Below, in pieces: positions 1 to 6,860 of a DNA stretch of 28,952 bases. The notes under the pieces were generated by a model. It saw only the letters and a program-made list of their open reading frames with translations, was not told where the DNA came from and ran no database searches. Source of the DNA: an uncultured Anaerolineaceae bacterium (lineage in GTDB: Bacteria > Chloroflexota > Anaerolineae > Anaerolineales > Anaerolineaceae); contig CALCNO010000078.1 in assembly GCA_937897615.1 (NCBI GenBank), forward strand, positions 1 to 28,952, in the 5' to 3' direction. Numbering within the stretch: position 1 is the first letter of the stretch; every line of letters starts with the position of its first letter. The position numbers were made by a program, and so were the translations under genes.

Positions 1-29
1 TTCCCCCATTTGTACTAATTCCCGCCTTT

Positions 30-38
30 TGCTACAAT
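30..38 (+). promoter_or_regulatory. Extended -10 promoter candidate for the first lipoprotein gene
   Basis: The sequence TG-C-TACAAT is an extended -10 element (5 of 6 to TATAAT with the upstream TG). No convincing -35 box lies upstream. Transcription would start near position 45, giving a leader of about 43 bases. That leader begins with a 6-bp hairpin (TCCCGA at 45-50 with TCGGGA at 58-63). Confidence 0.45.
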
Positions 39-87
39 AAAATATCCCGATTCATCATCGGGAAAAACACCTTTCAAGAGGTCTGAA

Positions 88-585
88 ATGAAAAAAGCGC
101 TTCTCCTGATCGTTGCTTCTCTATTCCTTCTCTCCTGTGGCGTCTTTCCATCGGTGTCAGAGGTGATTGGCAATCTCTCAGACGCGGTCAAGGATTCCAC
201 GGACGAACCAGTGCAGTCCTACCAGATGCCCACCGACATCCCAGAGCCGACCGCCGTTCCCCTTCCTTCCATCTCCGATACCAGCTTCTGCGCCGCCATT
301 GAGGAAAGCACCGCCAAATGCTCTGGCCCCACCGATACCTTTGGGCGCTACGACAAGATCTACTTTGTCTTCCACATCTCCAAGTATCCTGAGGGGACCA
401 ACTTCCGCGCCGAATGGTTCTACAGCAGCGGCAAGGCGATCAATTCATACGAACTGACCACCTACGGCTCGCGCTATGTCTATTTCTTCATCACGCCCGG
501 AAGCTCATGGAAAGAGAACGGCGGGTACCTGAACCTTTACGTTGACGGGAATCTTTACAGCACCTATTACTTCGATATCCGTTAA
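88..585 (+). CDS. Small secreted lipoprotein of unknown function
   Basis: 165 residues. The N-terminus has two Lys, a hydrophobic stretch and a lipobox LLSC ending at Cys17, so it should be exported and lipid-anchored. A Pro/Ser/Thr-rich linker (about residues 42-62) separates the anchor from a C-terminal region rich in aromatic and beta-prone residues (about 65-165), which suggests a small beta-sandwich; two Cys just after the linker could pair. An AAGAGG Shine-Dalgarno at 76-81 supports the ATG at 88. It stands alone and converges on surE 33 bases away. I do not recognise the family, and no function can be given beyond an exported, membrane-anchored protein. Confidence 0.8.
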   Translation: MKKALLLIVASLFLLSCGVFPSVSEVIGNLSDAVKDSTDEPVQSYQMPTDIPEPTAVPLPSISDTSFCAAIEESTAKCSGPTDTFGRYDKIYFVFHISKYPEGTNFRAEWFYSSGKAINSYELTTYGSRYVYFFITPGSSWKENGGYLNLYVDGNLYSTYYFDIR

Positions 586-618
586 GCGAAGTTACCTGCT
601 GCCGCGTTTGGCGCCGTA

Positions 619-1377
619 CTAAAAATAGAGATTACTTGATTCAATTTGCATAGCCGGCTGGATGACCAGCTTGGCGAGCCATTCTTCGTCCGTCAGGCTC
701 ATGCGCAAGGGCGTAAGCGATACCAGGCTGTTGTCGATGGTCCAACGGTCGCTGTCTTCGTCGGGATCGGTCAGCGGGGTGGCGGCGAACCAGTAATGCT
801 TGCGGCCGGCGGGATCTTCTCCCTCCACCACGCGCCCATTGTATTGCCTGACGGATTGATGGGTCCAGCGCATGCCCACGGGGTTTTCTGGCAGGTTCAC
901 GTTCACCAGGCGCGGCTGGTAGCCGGTGGTCAGCATGCGGATCACCTCGGCGATAAAAGGTTTTTGTTTTTCGTAAGTGGGTTCATGGCCGTTGAGCACC
1001 TGGCTGAAGGCGATTGCCTGAACCCCAAAGATTACGCCCTGCTTTGCCGCTGCCACCGTGCCGGAATGCCAGATGTCGCTGCCAAGGTTGCTACCGAGGT
1101 TGATACCCGTCAGCACAAGGTCGGCGCCCCCCAGGTGATACAGGCCCATCGCCACGCAGTCTGCTGGGGTTCCGTTCACCCGGTAGGCTTCAAAACCCTT
1201 GAGCATCTTCACCGGGTGGTATTGCAGCGGGCGCTTGATGGTGATGGCGTGCCCTACCGCTGATTGTTCAAAATCGGGTGCAAAGATCACCACTTCTCCA
1301 AATTGAGAAGCCACTTCAGCCAGGGCGGTGAGCCCGGGGCTGAAAATTCCATCATCGTTGCTGATCAGAATACGCAT
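619..1377 (-). CDS. surE: 5'/3'-nucleotidase SurE
   Basis: 252 residues, the usual SurE length. SurE is a metal-dependent cytoplasmic phosphatase that removes phosphate from nucleoside 5'- and 3'-monophosphates and is linked to stationary-phase survival. Family motifs are intact: the metal-binding SNDDG near residues 6-10, the APDFEQSAVGHAIT block carrying the metal/phosphate Ser, and the GINLGSNLGSDIWHSGT block with the conserved Asn and phosphate-binding Ser/Gly residues. The C-terminal part (about 170-252) is the less conserved dimerisation region. In the mRNA leader a 7-bp inverted repeat (TTACCAA at 1382-1388, TTGGTAA at 1405-1411) places the likely purine-rich ribosome site in its loop, which could tune translation. 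Identification is secure; the link to any neighbour is not evident. Confidence 0.95.
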   Translation of the reverse strand: MRILISNDDGIFSPGLTALAEVASQFGEVVIFAPDFEQSAVGHAITIKRPLQYHPVKMLKGFEAYRVNGTPADCVAMGLYHLGGADLVLTGINLGSNLGSDIWHSGTVAAAKQGVIFGVQAIAFSQVLNGHEPTYEKQKPFIAEVIRMLTTGYQPRLVNVNLPENPVGMRWTHQSVRQYNGRVVEGEDPAGRKHYWFAATPLTDPDEDSDRWTIDNSLVSLTPLRMSLTDEEWLAKLVIQPAMQIESSNLYF

Positions 1378-1499
1378 TTCTTTACCAAATCCCTTCTTTT
1401 TTCATTGGTAACAGTGTACTCCGAGTAGGTTAATGCCCGGATAAGGCGATGTTAAGAGATGGTTATCGTTTTGCGCCCCCGGCACTCGACGAAAACGAA

Positions 1500-1528
1500 A
1501 AATCCCCGCCTGTGAAAAGCGGGGATTT
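1500..1528 (-). terminator. Rho-independent terminator after the 56-residue membrane protein gene
   Basis: Perfect 10-bp inverted repeat (AAATCCCCGC / GCGGGGATTT) with a 9-base loop. Reading on the minus strand it lies 18 bases past the stop codon of the small gene and is followed by TTTCGTTTTCG, the expected U-rich tract. Confidence 0.75.
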
Positions 1529-1546
1529 CAAGGGTAGGCTGGCGGA

Positions 1547-1717
1547 TTAAAGCCCTTTGAGCAGGTTGCCCAGGGCAAGCAGGATAAAGCCCACGGCTAC
1601 GAGGTAAACGCCATTTTCAGTCAGGAAGGGCATCTGGAGCAAAACTCCCAGGAGCCCAACCACTCCTAGTACGATTGCGATCCAAAAGGTGATGGTTTTC
1701 GGGGGGGTCAGTTTCAT
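1547..1717 (-). CDS. 56-residue membrane protein, uncharacterised
   Basis: A short open frame encoding 56 residues, starting MKLTPPKTITFWIA and ending GNLLKGL. Two hydrophobic segments (about residues 10-28 and 36-53) joined by a short loop with Pro and Asn predict a two-span hairpin membrane protein. Support that it is real: a textbook AAGGAG ribosome site 6 bases before the ATG, a TATAAT -10 box about 35 bases upstream, and a perfect-stem terminator 18 bases after the stop. It is transcribed divergently from the envelope module at 1953 and shares its AT-rich intergenic region, so co-regulation is possible but unproven. I recognise no family. Confidence 0.75.
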   Translation of the reverse strand: MKLTPPKTITFWIAIVLGVVGLLGVLLQMPFLTENGVYLVAVGFILLALGNLLKGL

Positions 1718-1750
1718 TTCTTCTCCTTTTCAATGTAAACAACTATCTTA

Positions 1751-1778
1751 ATTATACAAGCTCCCTATCATAATGCAA
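1751..1778 (-). promoter_or_regulatory. Promoter for the 56-residue membrane protein
   Basis: On the minus strand a perfect TATAAT (plus 1751-1756) is preceded by TTGCAT (plus 1773-1778) with a 16-base spacer. The -35 match is weak, the -10 is perfect, and the position about 34 bases upstream of the start codon fits. Confidence 0.5.
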
Positions 1779-1834
1779 GCCAAATCAGGCTGTTTTGGGC
1801 ACTGCTTTTGCAGGTTTTGCAAACGAAAACTAAG

Positions 1835-1852
1835 AATAATTAAGTAATTATT
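1835..1852 (+). promoter_or_regulatory. Perfect AT-rich palindrome upstream of the 1872 promoter (operator candidate)
   Basis: AATAATTA-AG-TAATTATT is a perfect 8+2+8 inverted repeat ending 19 bases before the -35 box. The embedded 10-mer AATTAAGTAA (1838-1847) recurs exactly at 1902-1911, just after the -10 box, and its core in inverse form (TTACTT) is at 1922-1927. The arrangement of copies on both sides of a promoter resembles a repressor/activator binding pattern; the regulator is unknown. Confidence 0.4.
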
Positions 1853-1871
1853 TAGAAAATCAAAAAATGTA

Positions 1872-1900
1872 TTGACAAATCTTTATAAAATAGATATGAT
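1872..1900 (+). promoter_or_regulatory. Near-consensus housekeeping promoter of the envelope module
   Basis: TTGACA at 1872-1877, a 17-base spacer and TATGAT at 1895-1900: 6/6 and 5/6 matches to the sigma-70 consensus at optimal spacing. Transcription would start near 1907, inside the second copy of the AATTAAGTAA repeat, about 46 bases before the gene. Such a strong core flanked by repeats suggests control by repression. Confidence 0.8.
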
Positions 1901-1952
1901 GAATTAAGTAAATTAAATAAATTACTTGAACAATCTTATTTTGGAGGCAATT

Positions 1953-3077
1953 ATGAAACAAACATCGTTTCCAATGAGGCCGGACGGGCGGCTGACTGTG
2001 CGCTGCGGCGCTGATCTTTCCGTTGAGGGGATCGAAGCTGCGACGATGGTGGTGATCGTGGAGAATGGCGGCGGCCTGCGCATGAAAGAAGAGACCGGGG
2101 TCTTCAGCCTCAGCGCCGATTCAGACTGCCGGGTGATCCTGCCTTATGGCGTTACCGTCACCGTAGAAAAGGCGGGCGGCGATGCCTCTATTAAGAACCT
2201 TTCGCGGCGGCTGCTCATCGGAAAGATTGGTGGCGATCTGCATTTGCAGCAGGTAGAGGGCGCTTCAATTGAAACGGTCTCCGGCGATTGCCTGCTGCAG
2301 CAGGCAGCTGGCTCAGTGGAGATCAACCGCGTGGGGGGCGATCTGCTGGCGGAACTCAAGGGCTCCCTGATTGTCAACAATGTGGGCGGCGATGCCCGCG
2401 TGCAGGCGGGCGCAGGTGCAGTGCAGGTCAATGCCGGCGGCGATATTTCGCTCAAGTTTTCCGAGGACAAACTACCAGAGACCAAAGCCAGTGCCGGCGG
2501 TGACCTTTCGCTGCTGGTGCCTGCCACTGCTGCCGGCCTGCTGGAAATGAATGCCGGTGGCGAGGATATTTCCGTCCATGCCGGCGGCCAGGATTATGAG
2601 TATGATGCGAGCCAGGCCAGCCTGCCGCTGGGTGAAGGCGGGGCTACCCTCAGCCTTTCTGCCGGCGGCGATATCGAAGTCACTGACCATGAGGATGACG
2701 ACTGGGATTTTGATGACGACCTGGATGCGATGGATGAACACTGGCAGGATTTCGGCATCGAGATCGAGCAGAAGATTCGCGAGGGCCTCAAATCTGTCTC
2801 CGAGACGGTACGCATGGCCACCGAAAATGCCACCCGGGCCGGGCAAAAGGCAGAAGAGAAAATGCAGCAGGCCATGCGCCACCTGGAGGAACGCGGCATC
2901 AACGCCGGGCGCAAGCGCAAGGTCGTGGGCTTCACCTTTGGCGATTCCGATTTTCAAGAAGCGGCCAAACCTGCTGGCGCCTCCAACGAGGAACGCATGA
3001 TCGTTCTGCGCATGCTGCAGGAAAAGAAGATCAGCCTTGAAGAAGCTGAAAAGCTGTTGAACGCACTAGACCGATAA
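1953..3077 (+). CDS. LiaG/YvlB-like beta-solenoid protein with C-terminal SHOCT-like motif
   Basis: 374 residues. I place the start at the ATG at 1953 because TTGGAGGC lies 4 bases upstream; an in-frame TTG at 1926 has no ribosome site. Residues 60-245 carry about nine coils of a GGD-type repeat, with Asp or Glu at 77, 95, 112, 130, 147, 164, 184, 204 and 240, spaced 17-20 residues, the pattern of the DUF4097 (LiaG/YvlB) beta-helix fold. An acidic patch (245-262) and a helical, probably coiled, segment (262-315) follow. Residues 345-372 (EERMIVLRMLQEKKISLEEA...) match the short helical motif found at the other end of YvlB proteins. There is no signal peptide, so it is likely cytoplasmic or membrane-associated through its partner. 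In Firmicutes relatives act in envelope stress; the role here is inferred. Confidence 0.75.
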   Translation: MKQTSFPMRPDGRLTVRCGADLSVEGIEAATMVVIVENGGGLRMKEETGVFSLSADSDCRVILPYGVTVTVEKAGGDASIKNLSRRLLIGKIGGDLHLQQVEGASIETVSGDCLLQQAAGSVEINRVGGDLLAELKGSLIVNNVGGDARVQAGAGAVQVNAGGDISLKFSEDKLPETKASAGGDLSLLVPATAAGLLEMNAGGEDISVHAGGQDYEYDASQASLPLGEGGATLSLSAGGDIEVTDHEDDDWDFDDDLDAMDEHWQDFGIEIEQKIREGLKSVSETVRMATENATRAGQKAEEKMQQAMRHLEERGINAGRKRKVVGFTFGDSDFQEAAKPAGASNEERMIVLRMLQEKKISLEEAEKLLNALDR

Positions 3078-3089
3078 AAGGGTGACCCA

Positions 3090-3713
3090 ATGACAACAGA
3101 TGAGAGCAAGCTGGAAATCTTGAAGAAGGTGGAAGACGGCACCCTTTCCGTTGAGGAGGGGTCCGAACTGCTGGGAATACTGGATAAAGGCGCACGCAGC
3201 ACGCCTGTGCTGGAAGTTGTGCATGAGCGCGCTGACGAGTTCACCGAGCCGACGGAGCCCCGTAAGGTCTCTGGCTGCTGGAAGGCTGCCTGGAGCATGA
3301 TCCTACTGGCCGGTGCTGTGCTCACGGCTTTCTCGGCATTCTGGGTGTACCAGGGGTATCACAACAACGGCTTTCGCTGGGGTTTCTGGCTTTCCTGGAT
3401 TCCGCTGGTGGTGGGCGTGCTGATCACGATCTTTGGGTGGATGTTAATGGAATCCCCCTGGATGCACGTACGTATTCACAGTGAAGAAGACGAGAAACAC
3501 GTGAACATCGTGTTTAGTTTTCCAATCCCAATTGGGCTGGTGCGTTGGTTCTTGCGTACCTTTGGAGCGCACATGACTGGTGATATAGATAGTGAAGAAG
3601 TCCTTGGCGTGCTGGATGAAATGGAAGCGTCGCTGAAGCGCGGAGAGCCTTTTCATGTTCAGGTGGACGACGATAAAGATAAAAGCAAGGTGGAAATCTT
3701 CACGGCGACTTAA
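3090..3713 (+). CDS. Two-span membrane protein with N-terminal SHOCT-like motif, partner of the solenoid protein
   Basis: 207 residues, starting 12 bases after the preceding stop codon with an AAAGGG ribosome site, so co-transcribed. Residues 5-32 (ESKLEILKKVEDGTLSVEEG...) are the same helical motif that ends the upstream protein. Two hydrophobic segments follow (about 70-90 and 97-117) and then a soluble domain of about 90 residues with alternating charged and beta-prone residues, a conserved-looking VNIVFSFPIPIGLVRW stretch, and an acidic, Lys-rich C-terminus. Both ends are probably cytoplasmic. The shared motif suggests that the two products dimerise or bind a common partner. Function unknown; membrane or envelope stress sensing is the best guess from the YvlB-like neighbour. 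Confidence 0.75.
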   Translation: MTTDESKLEILKKVEDGTLSVEEGSELLGILDKGARSTPVLEVVHERADEFTEPTEPRKVSGCWKAAWSMILLAGAVLTAFSAFWVYQGYHNNGFRWGFWLSWIPLVVGVLITIFGWMLMESPWMHVRIHSEEDEKHVNIVFSFPIPIGLVRWFLRTFGAHMTGDIDSEEVLGVLDEMEASLKRGEPFHVQVDDDKDKSKVEIFTAT

Positions 3714-3755
3714 TTCGGCCGGTTCCACTCTGGCAAATACGCAGGTAAATTTCGC

Positions 3756-3785
3756 AAAACTCACTGGCTAACCCGGTGAGTTTTT
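3756..3785 (+). terminator. Rho-independent terminator of the envelope module
   Basis: AAAACTCACTGG (3756-3767), loop CTAAC, CCGGTGAGTTTT (3773-3784) then more T: a 12-bp stem with one G-T wobble, 43 bases after the stop codon at 3713. Confidence 0.85.
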
Positions 3786-3790
3786 CATTC

Positions 3791-3796
3791 TATAAT
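3791..3796 (+). promoter_or_regulatory. TATAAT -10 box directly before the 3803 gene (leaderless candidate)
   Basis: A perfect TATAAT lies 6 bases before the ATG at 3803 and immediately after the upstream terminator. There is no Shine-Dalgarno between it and the ATG, so a transcript from here would start at or next to the start codon. No clear -35 box is visible. Confidence 0.4.
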
Positions 3797-3802
3797 TCAG
3801 GC

Positions 3803-4372
3803 ATGAAGAAAATCATCATTGTGTTGTTGGCAGTTTTCCTGCTCTGCGGGGTGGGGTTGGCGTTGGCTTCCTTGCCTGTTCCACAGGAGACCGTTGCACT
3901 CCCATTCCACACTGAGCAGGGGTTGGTGGGTGAGCTACAAATTACTTTTCCGCGCTATTTGCGCCTGGGGGATGCCGGCCAGGCCGCGCTGCAGGTAACA
4001 CTTTCTTCCGCCGTCCAGGAAACTCCAATCGGCAATGTAAAGCTCAAAGCCACTCTGCAAAGCCTGACGCTGGAAACAAACCCTGGCACAGCGGTCACGG
4101 GCATCATCGCCAGCAACGGTACGGCTCAATTTCAGTGGCAGATAACGGCGCACGACCTGGCCGTGCAGCGCGCCACCCTGTGGTGCCTGAATGCGGGCAG
4201 CACTGGTCCGGAGTTGATCCTTTCCAGAGATGTTGAACTTGAGGTGCGCTCGTTTTTGGGGATGAGCTACCGCCTGCTGCGCTGGAGCCTGGCAGAGGTG
4301 ATGGTACTGTGCCTGCTGCTGGGGGTGTTCACCGTGCTGCGGGGCCGGCGCAGAGCAGCGCACGGGGTGTAA
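3803..4372 (+). CDS. Membrane-anchored protein with extracytoplasmic beta domain, uncharacterised
   Basis: 189 residues from the ATG at 3803; an upstream in-frame start at 3776 would run through the terminator and is rejected. The N-terminus (MKKIIIVLLAVFLLCGVGLALA) is a signal peptide or signal anchor. Residues 25-155 alternate hydrophobic and polar residues as in an immunoglobulin-like beta domain. A second hydrophobic segment (about 165-182) is followed by a basic tail (RGRRR), so the C-terminus should be cytoplasmic. It lies 57 bases before nuoA on the same strand, and no terminator is visible between them. That placement could mean a link to the respiratory block, but nothing in the sequence shows one. 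Family not recognised. Confidence 0.65.
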   Translation: MKKIIIVLLAVFLLCGVGLALASLPVPQETVALPFHTEQGLVGELQITFPRYLRLGDAGQAALQVTLSSAVQETPIGNVKLKATLQSLTLETNPGTAVTGIIASNGTAQFQWQITAHDLAVQRATLWCLNAGSTGPELILSRDVELEVRSFLGMSYRLLRWSLAEVMVLCLLLGVFTVLRGRRRAAHGV

Positions 4373-4429
4373 TTTAGTCAGTTATGATAAAATTTGTCTG
4401 CGAATTACTTTACCGTTAGGGAGTGGTGT

Positions 4430-4786
4430 ATGGCGCATGAGTGGTTATATCTGGGAGTGTTTTTGACGATGGCCATGGTAATTCCCTTGGCTGCGCTCCT
4501 TGTCGCCGGATTGTTGTCTCCCAAAAAGCCCAGCGAGATCAAGAATTCAACCTATGAATGCGGCATGGAGACGGTTGGCCCATCCTGGGTGCAGTTTAAG
4601 GTGCAGTATTACATTTACGGCCTGATCTTTCTGATTTTCGATGTTGAAACCGTGCTGCTCTTTCCGTGGGCAGTGGCGTACCAGCGAGTGTCGCTTTTCG
4701 GCGTGCTCGAGGCGGTCTTCTTTGTGCTCATCCTTACCGGCGGGTTATGGTATGTGTGGCGCAAAGGCGCCCTGGAATGGCTATAG
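4430..4786 (+). CDS. nuoA: NADH-quinone oxidoreductase subunit A
   Basis: 118 residues, normal for NuoA, a small three-helix subunit at the junction of the membrane and peripheral arms of complex I. The signature YECGMETVG...FKVQYYIYGLIFLIFDVETVLLFPWA is intact (about residues 43-85), with the conserved acidic residues of FDVE. The ATG at 4430 has TAGGGAG eight bases upstream; an in-frame TTG at 4394 lacks one. A TATGAT at 4383-4388 may be the -10 box of the operon, with no good -35. In most bacteria nuoB, nuoC and nuoD come next; here nuoH follows after only 17 bases. Confidence 0.95.
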   Translation: MAHEWLYLGVFLTMAMVIPLAALLVAGLLSPKKPSEIKNSTYECGMETVGPSWVQFKVQYYIYGLIFLIFDVETVLLFPWAVAYQRVSLFGVLEAVFFVLILTGGLWYVWRKGALEWL

Positions 4787-4803
4787 GCGCAGGGGAAAGT
4801 TTC

Positions 4804-6027
4804 ATGTCATTTATTGCTGACCCGATTCCATTCATCATCAACTGGCTTACACAAACCCTTACCGGCTGGGGCTGGTCTGCCAACCTCATTACTGTAACCC
4901 TGTATGTGCTCGGCGCCGGCATTTTGTGCCTGGGGGCTATGGTATTCACCACGGCTCTGATCTGGGCGGAACGCAAGATCGGCGGGCGTTTTCAGGATCG
5001 CCCGGGCCCCAACCGTGTGGGCCCCTGGGGAATCTTCCAGACCATTGCCGACATGCTGAAGATTTTTACCAAGGAATTCATTACCCCCGCCGGGGCAGAT
5101 AAAATTCCCTACAACCTGGCGCCGGCGCTGGCGGTAGCCGCCGTGCTGTGTGTGTGGGCGGTGCTGCCGTTCTCTTCCACGGTGTTTGGCAGCAACATTG
5201 CCGTGGGCCTGTTGTTCATCATCGCTGTGGGGGCGCTGGGCGAAATGGCCATCATCCTGGCCGGGTTTGGCTCCAACAACAAGTATGCTCTTCTGGGCGC
5301 TTTCCGCGCGGTAGCGCAAATCGTCAGTTATGAAGTGCCGATGGTGATCGTGCTGCTCATCCCGGTGATGTTCAGCGGTTCGATGGGGATGAACGACATC
5401 GTTGCGGCACAAAAGATTCCCTACATTGTGCTGGCGCCGGTGGCATGTATCATCTATTTCATCACTTCGCTTGCCGAAAACGGGCGCGCGCCCTTTGATT
5501 TAATCGAGGCGGATTCTGAGCTGGTGGCTGGTTTCAACATTGAGTATTCCGGCCTGAAGTTCGGTTTCTTTTTTGTGGCCGATTTTCTGCATGCCTTTAC
5601 CTCTGCGCTGGTATTTGCCACTGTGTTCCTGGGGGGCTGGCAGGGACCCGGCGTTGATAGCCTTCCCATTTTGGGATTCCTTTATCTGCTGCTCAAAACA
5701 CTATTGGTCTATTTTGTTATGTTGGCGCTGCGTTTCTCTTTGCCGCGCTTCCGCATTGACCAGATGATGAATCTGAACTGGAAGGTGCTCACACCGTTGG
5801 CCTTGTTCACCTTTATGGTCACGGCAGTGGTGAACAAGTTGCTGCCTCCTGGCGGCAGCCTGCTACGCATCGGCGGTTTACTGCTGGCGAACTTGATTCT
5901 GTGGCTGGTGGCCAACTGGGCGCTTTCGCGCTTCCTCAGCCGCCACCCGCGCCCGGTGGTCAGTGGCCCGCGCCCAGTGGCTGTGGGAGAAAAACGCGCA
6001 GCTCCCGGTGAAAAGGCGGCCCAATGA
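4804..6027 (+). CDS. nuoH: NADH-quinone oxidoreductase subunit H
   Basis: 407 residues. NuoH forms the quinone chamber with NuoB and NuoD and links it to the proton channels. Signature 1, AERKIGGRFQDRPGPNRVGP, is at residues 55-74; SNNKYALLGAFRAVAQIVSYEVP is at about 157-179; signature 2, ENGRAPFDLIEADSELVAGFN, is at 225-245 and keeps the acidic residues of the first cytoplasmic loops. Eight or more membrane segments are visible. It is longer than the common 325-residue form because of an extra C-terminal segment and a Pro/Lys/Ala-rich tail. The ATG at 4804 has AGGGG eight bases upstream. The stop overlaps the nuoJ start (ATGA), implying translational coupling. Confidence 0.96.
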   Translation: MSFIADPIPFIINWLTQTLTGWGWSANLITVTLYVLGAGILCLGAMVFTTALIWAERKIGGRFQDRPGPNRVGPWGIFQTIADMLKIFTKEFITPAGADKIPYNLAPALAVAAVLCVWAVLPFSSTVFGSNIAVGLLFIIAVGALGEMAIILAGFGSNNKYALLGAFRAVAQIVSYEVPMVIVLLIPVMFSGSMGMNDIVAAQKIPYIVLAPVACIIYFITSLAENGRAPFDLIEADSELVAGFNIEYSGLKFGFFFVADFLHAFTSALVFATVFLGGWQGPGVDSLPILGFLYLLLKTLLVYFVMLALRFSLPRFRIDQMMNLNWKVLTPLALFTFMVTAVVNKLLPPGGSLLRIGGLLLANLILWLVANWALSRFLSRHPRPVVSGPRPVAVGEKRAAPGEKAAQ

Positions 6028-6545
6028 CGCCGCAGCAATTCTTCTTTCTCATTACGGCGGCCGTGATCCTTTTTGCGGCCACCATGACGATTGTCTCGCG
6101 CAAGATGATGCATTCCGCTTTGTGGTTTGTGTTGGCATTGCTGGGGGTGGCGGTGATCTTTGCGCTGCTGGAGGCCAGCTTCTTTGCGGTAGTGCAGGTG
6201 TTGGTGTATGTGGGCGCCATTGCCATCCTCATCATTTTCTCGGTGATGCTCACGCGCAAGGCGATGGAAGACGCCGGCCCGCAGGTGAACAAGACTTGGG
6301 TGGTGTCTGTGATGATTGTGATCCTGACGGCCATTGGCGGATTCCTGGCTTTCCGCAGTTGGGGCGCGCTGAACACATTTCCCACGGAATTATTATCTGC
6401 TCAATACGACCTTGGCGAGTTGGGGCTGGCGCTGGTGGATCCGCAGCGTTTTGCTTTGCCTTTTGAGGTTACTTCTATCCTTTTGCTGGCGGCGCTGGTG
6501 GGCGCGATCTTCATTGCCTACCGCGGCAAGGAGGATGGCAAATGA
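6024..6545 (+). CDS. nuoJ: NADH-quinone oxidoreductase subunit J
   Basis: 173 residues with five hydrophobic segments. The third, ALLEASFFAVVQVLVYVGAI (about residues 49-68), is the NuoJ hallmark helix with a pi-bulge that takes part in coupling quinone reduction to pumping. After the fourth span comes the usual polar loop and last helix (SILLLAALVGAIFIAYRG). It overlaps nuoH and nuoK by four bases each (ATGA), so the three are translated as a coupled unit. Confidence 0.95.
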   Translation: MTPQQFFFLITAAVILFAATMTIVSRKMMHSALWFVLALLGVAVIFALLEASFFAVVQVLVYVGAIAILIIFSVMLTRKAMEDAGPQVNKTWVVSVMIVILTAIGGFLAFRSWGALNTFPTELLSAQYDLGELGLALVDPQRFALPFEVTSILLLAALVGAIFIAYRGKEDGK

Positions 6546-6856
6546 TCCCGATGTACTGGTATTTGCTCCTTGCTGGGCTGTTGTTCCTGCTGGGCTTGCT
6601 CTCGGTGCTCATCCGCAAGAATTCCGTTGGGATGCTGATGGGCGTAGAGTTGATCCTCAATGCGGCCAACATCAACCTGCTGACGTTCTGGCGCTATCTG
6701 TATGCGCCTTTGGGCGACCACAGCGGGCAAGTGTTCGTCATCATCATTTTTGTGGTGGCTGCCGCTGAAGCAGCGGTGGGTCTCGCCATGATTATTTCAG
6801 CTTACAGACGGCGCAGCACAATTGTTGCCGATGAAATTGACACGTTGAAAGGCTGA
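6542..6856 (+). CDS. nuoK: NADH-quinone oxidoreductase subunit K
   Basis: 104 residues, three membrane segments, an Mrp MnhC-like subunit of the complex I membrane arm. Both buried glutamates needed for proton transfer are present: Glu36 in MGVELILNAANINLL and Glu76 in AAAEAAVGLAM. Starts at the ATGA overlap with nuoJ. Standard in all visible respects. Confidence 0.96.
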   Translation: MIPMYWYLLLAGLLFLLGLLSVLIRKNSVGMLMGVELILNAANINLLTFWRYLYAPLGDHSGQVFVIIIFVVAAAEAAVGLAMIISAYRRRSTIVADEIDTLKG

Positions 6857-6860
6857 TGGA

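Noticed and set aside
646..1263. 205-codon open frame on the plus strand opposite surE
   Set aside because: surE motifs are complete on the other strand; the plus frame has no start signal and no family features.
4666..4803. N-terminal extension of nuoH overlapping nuoA
   Set aside because: The extra residues are the shifted-frame reading of nuoA; the ATG at 4804 has a proper ribosome site and NuoH normally begins there.
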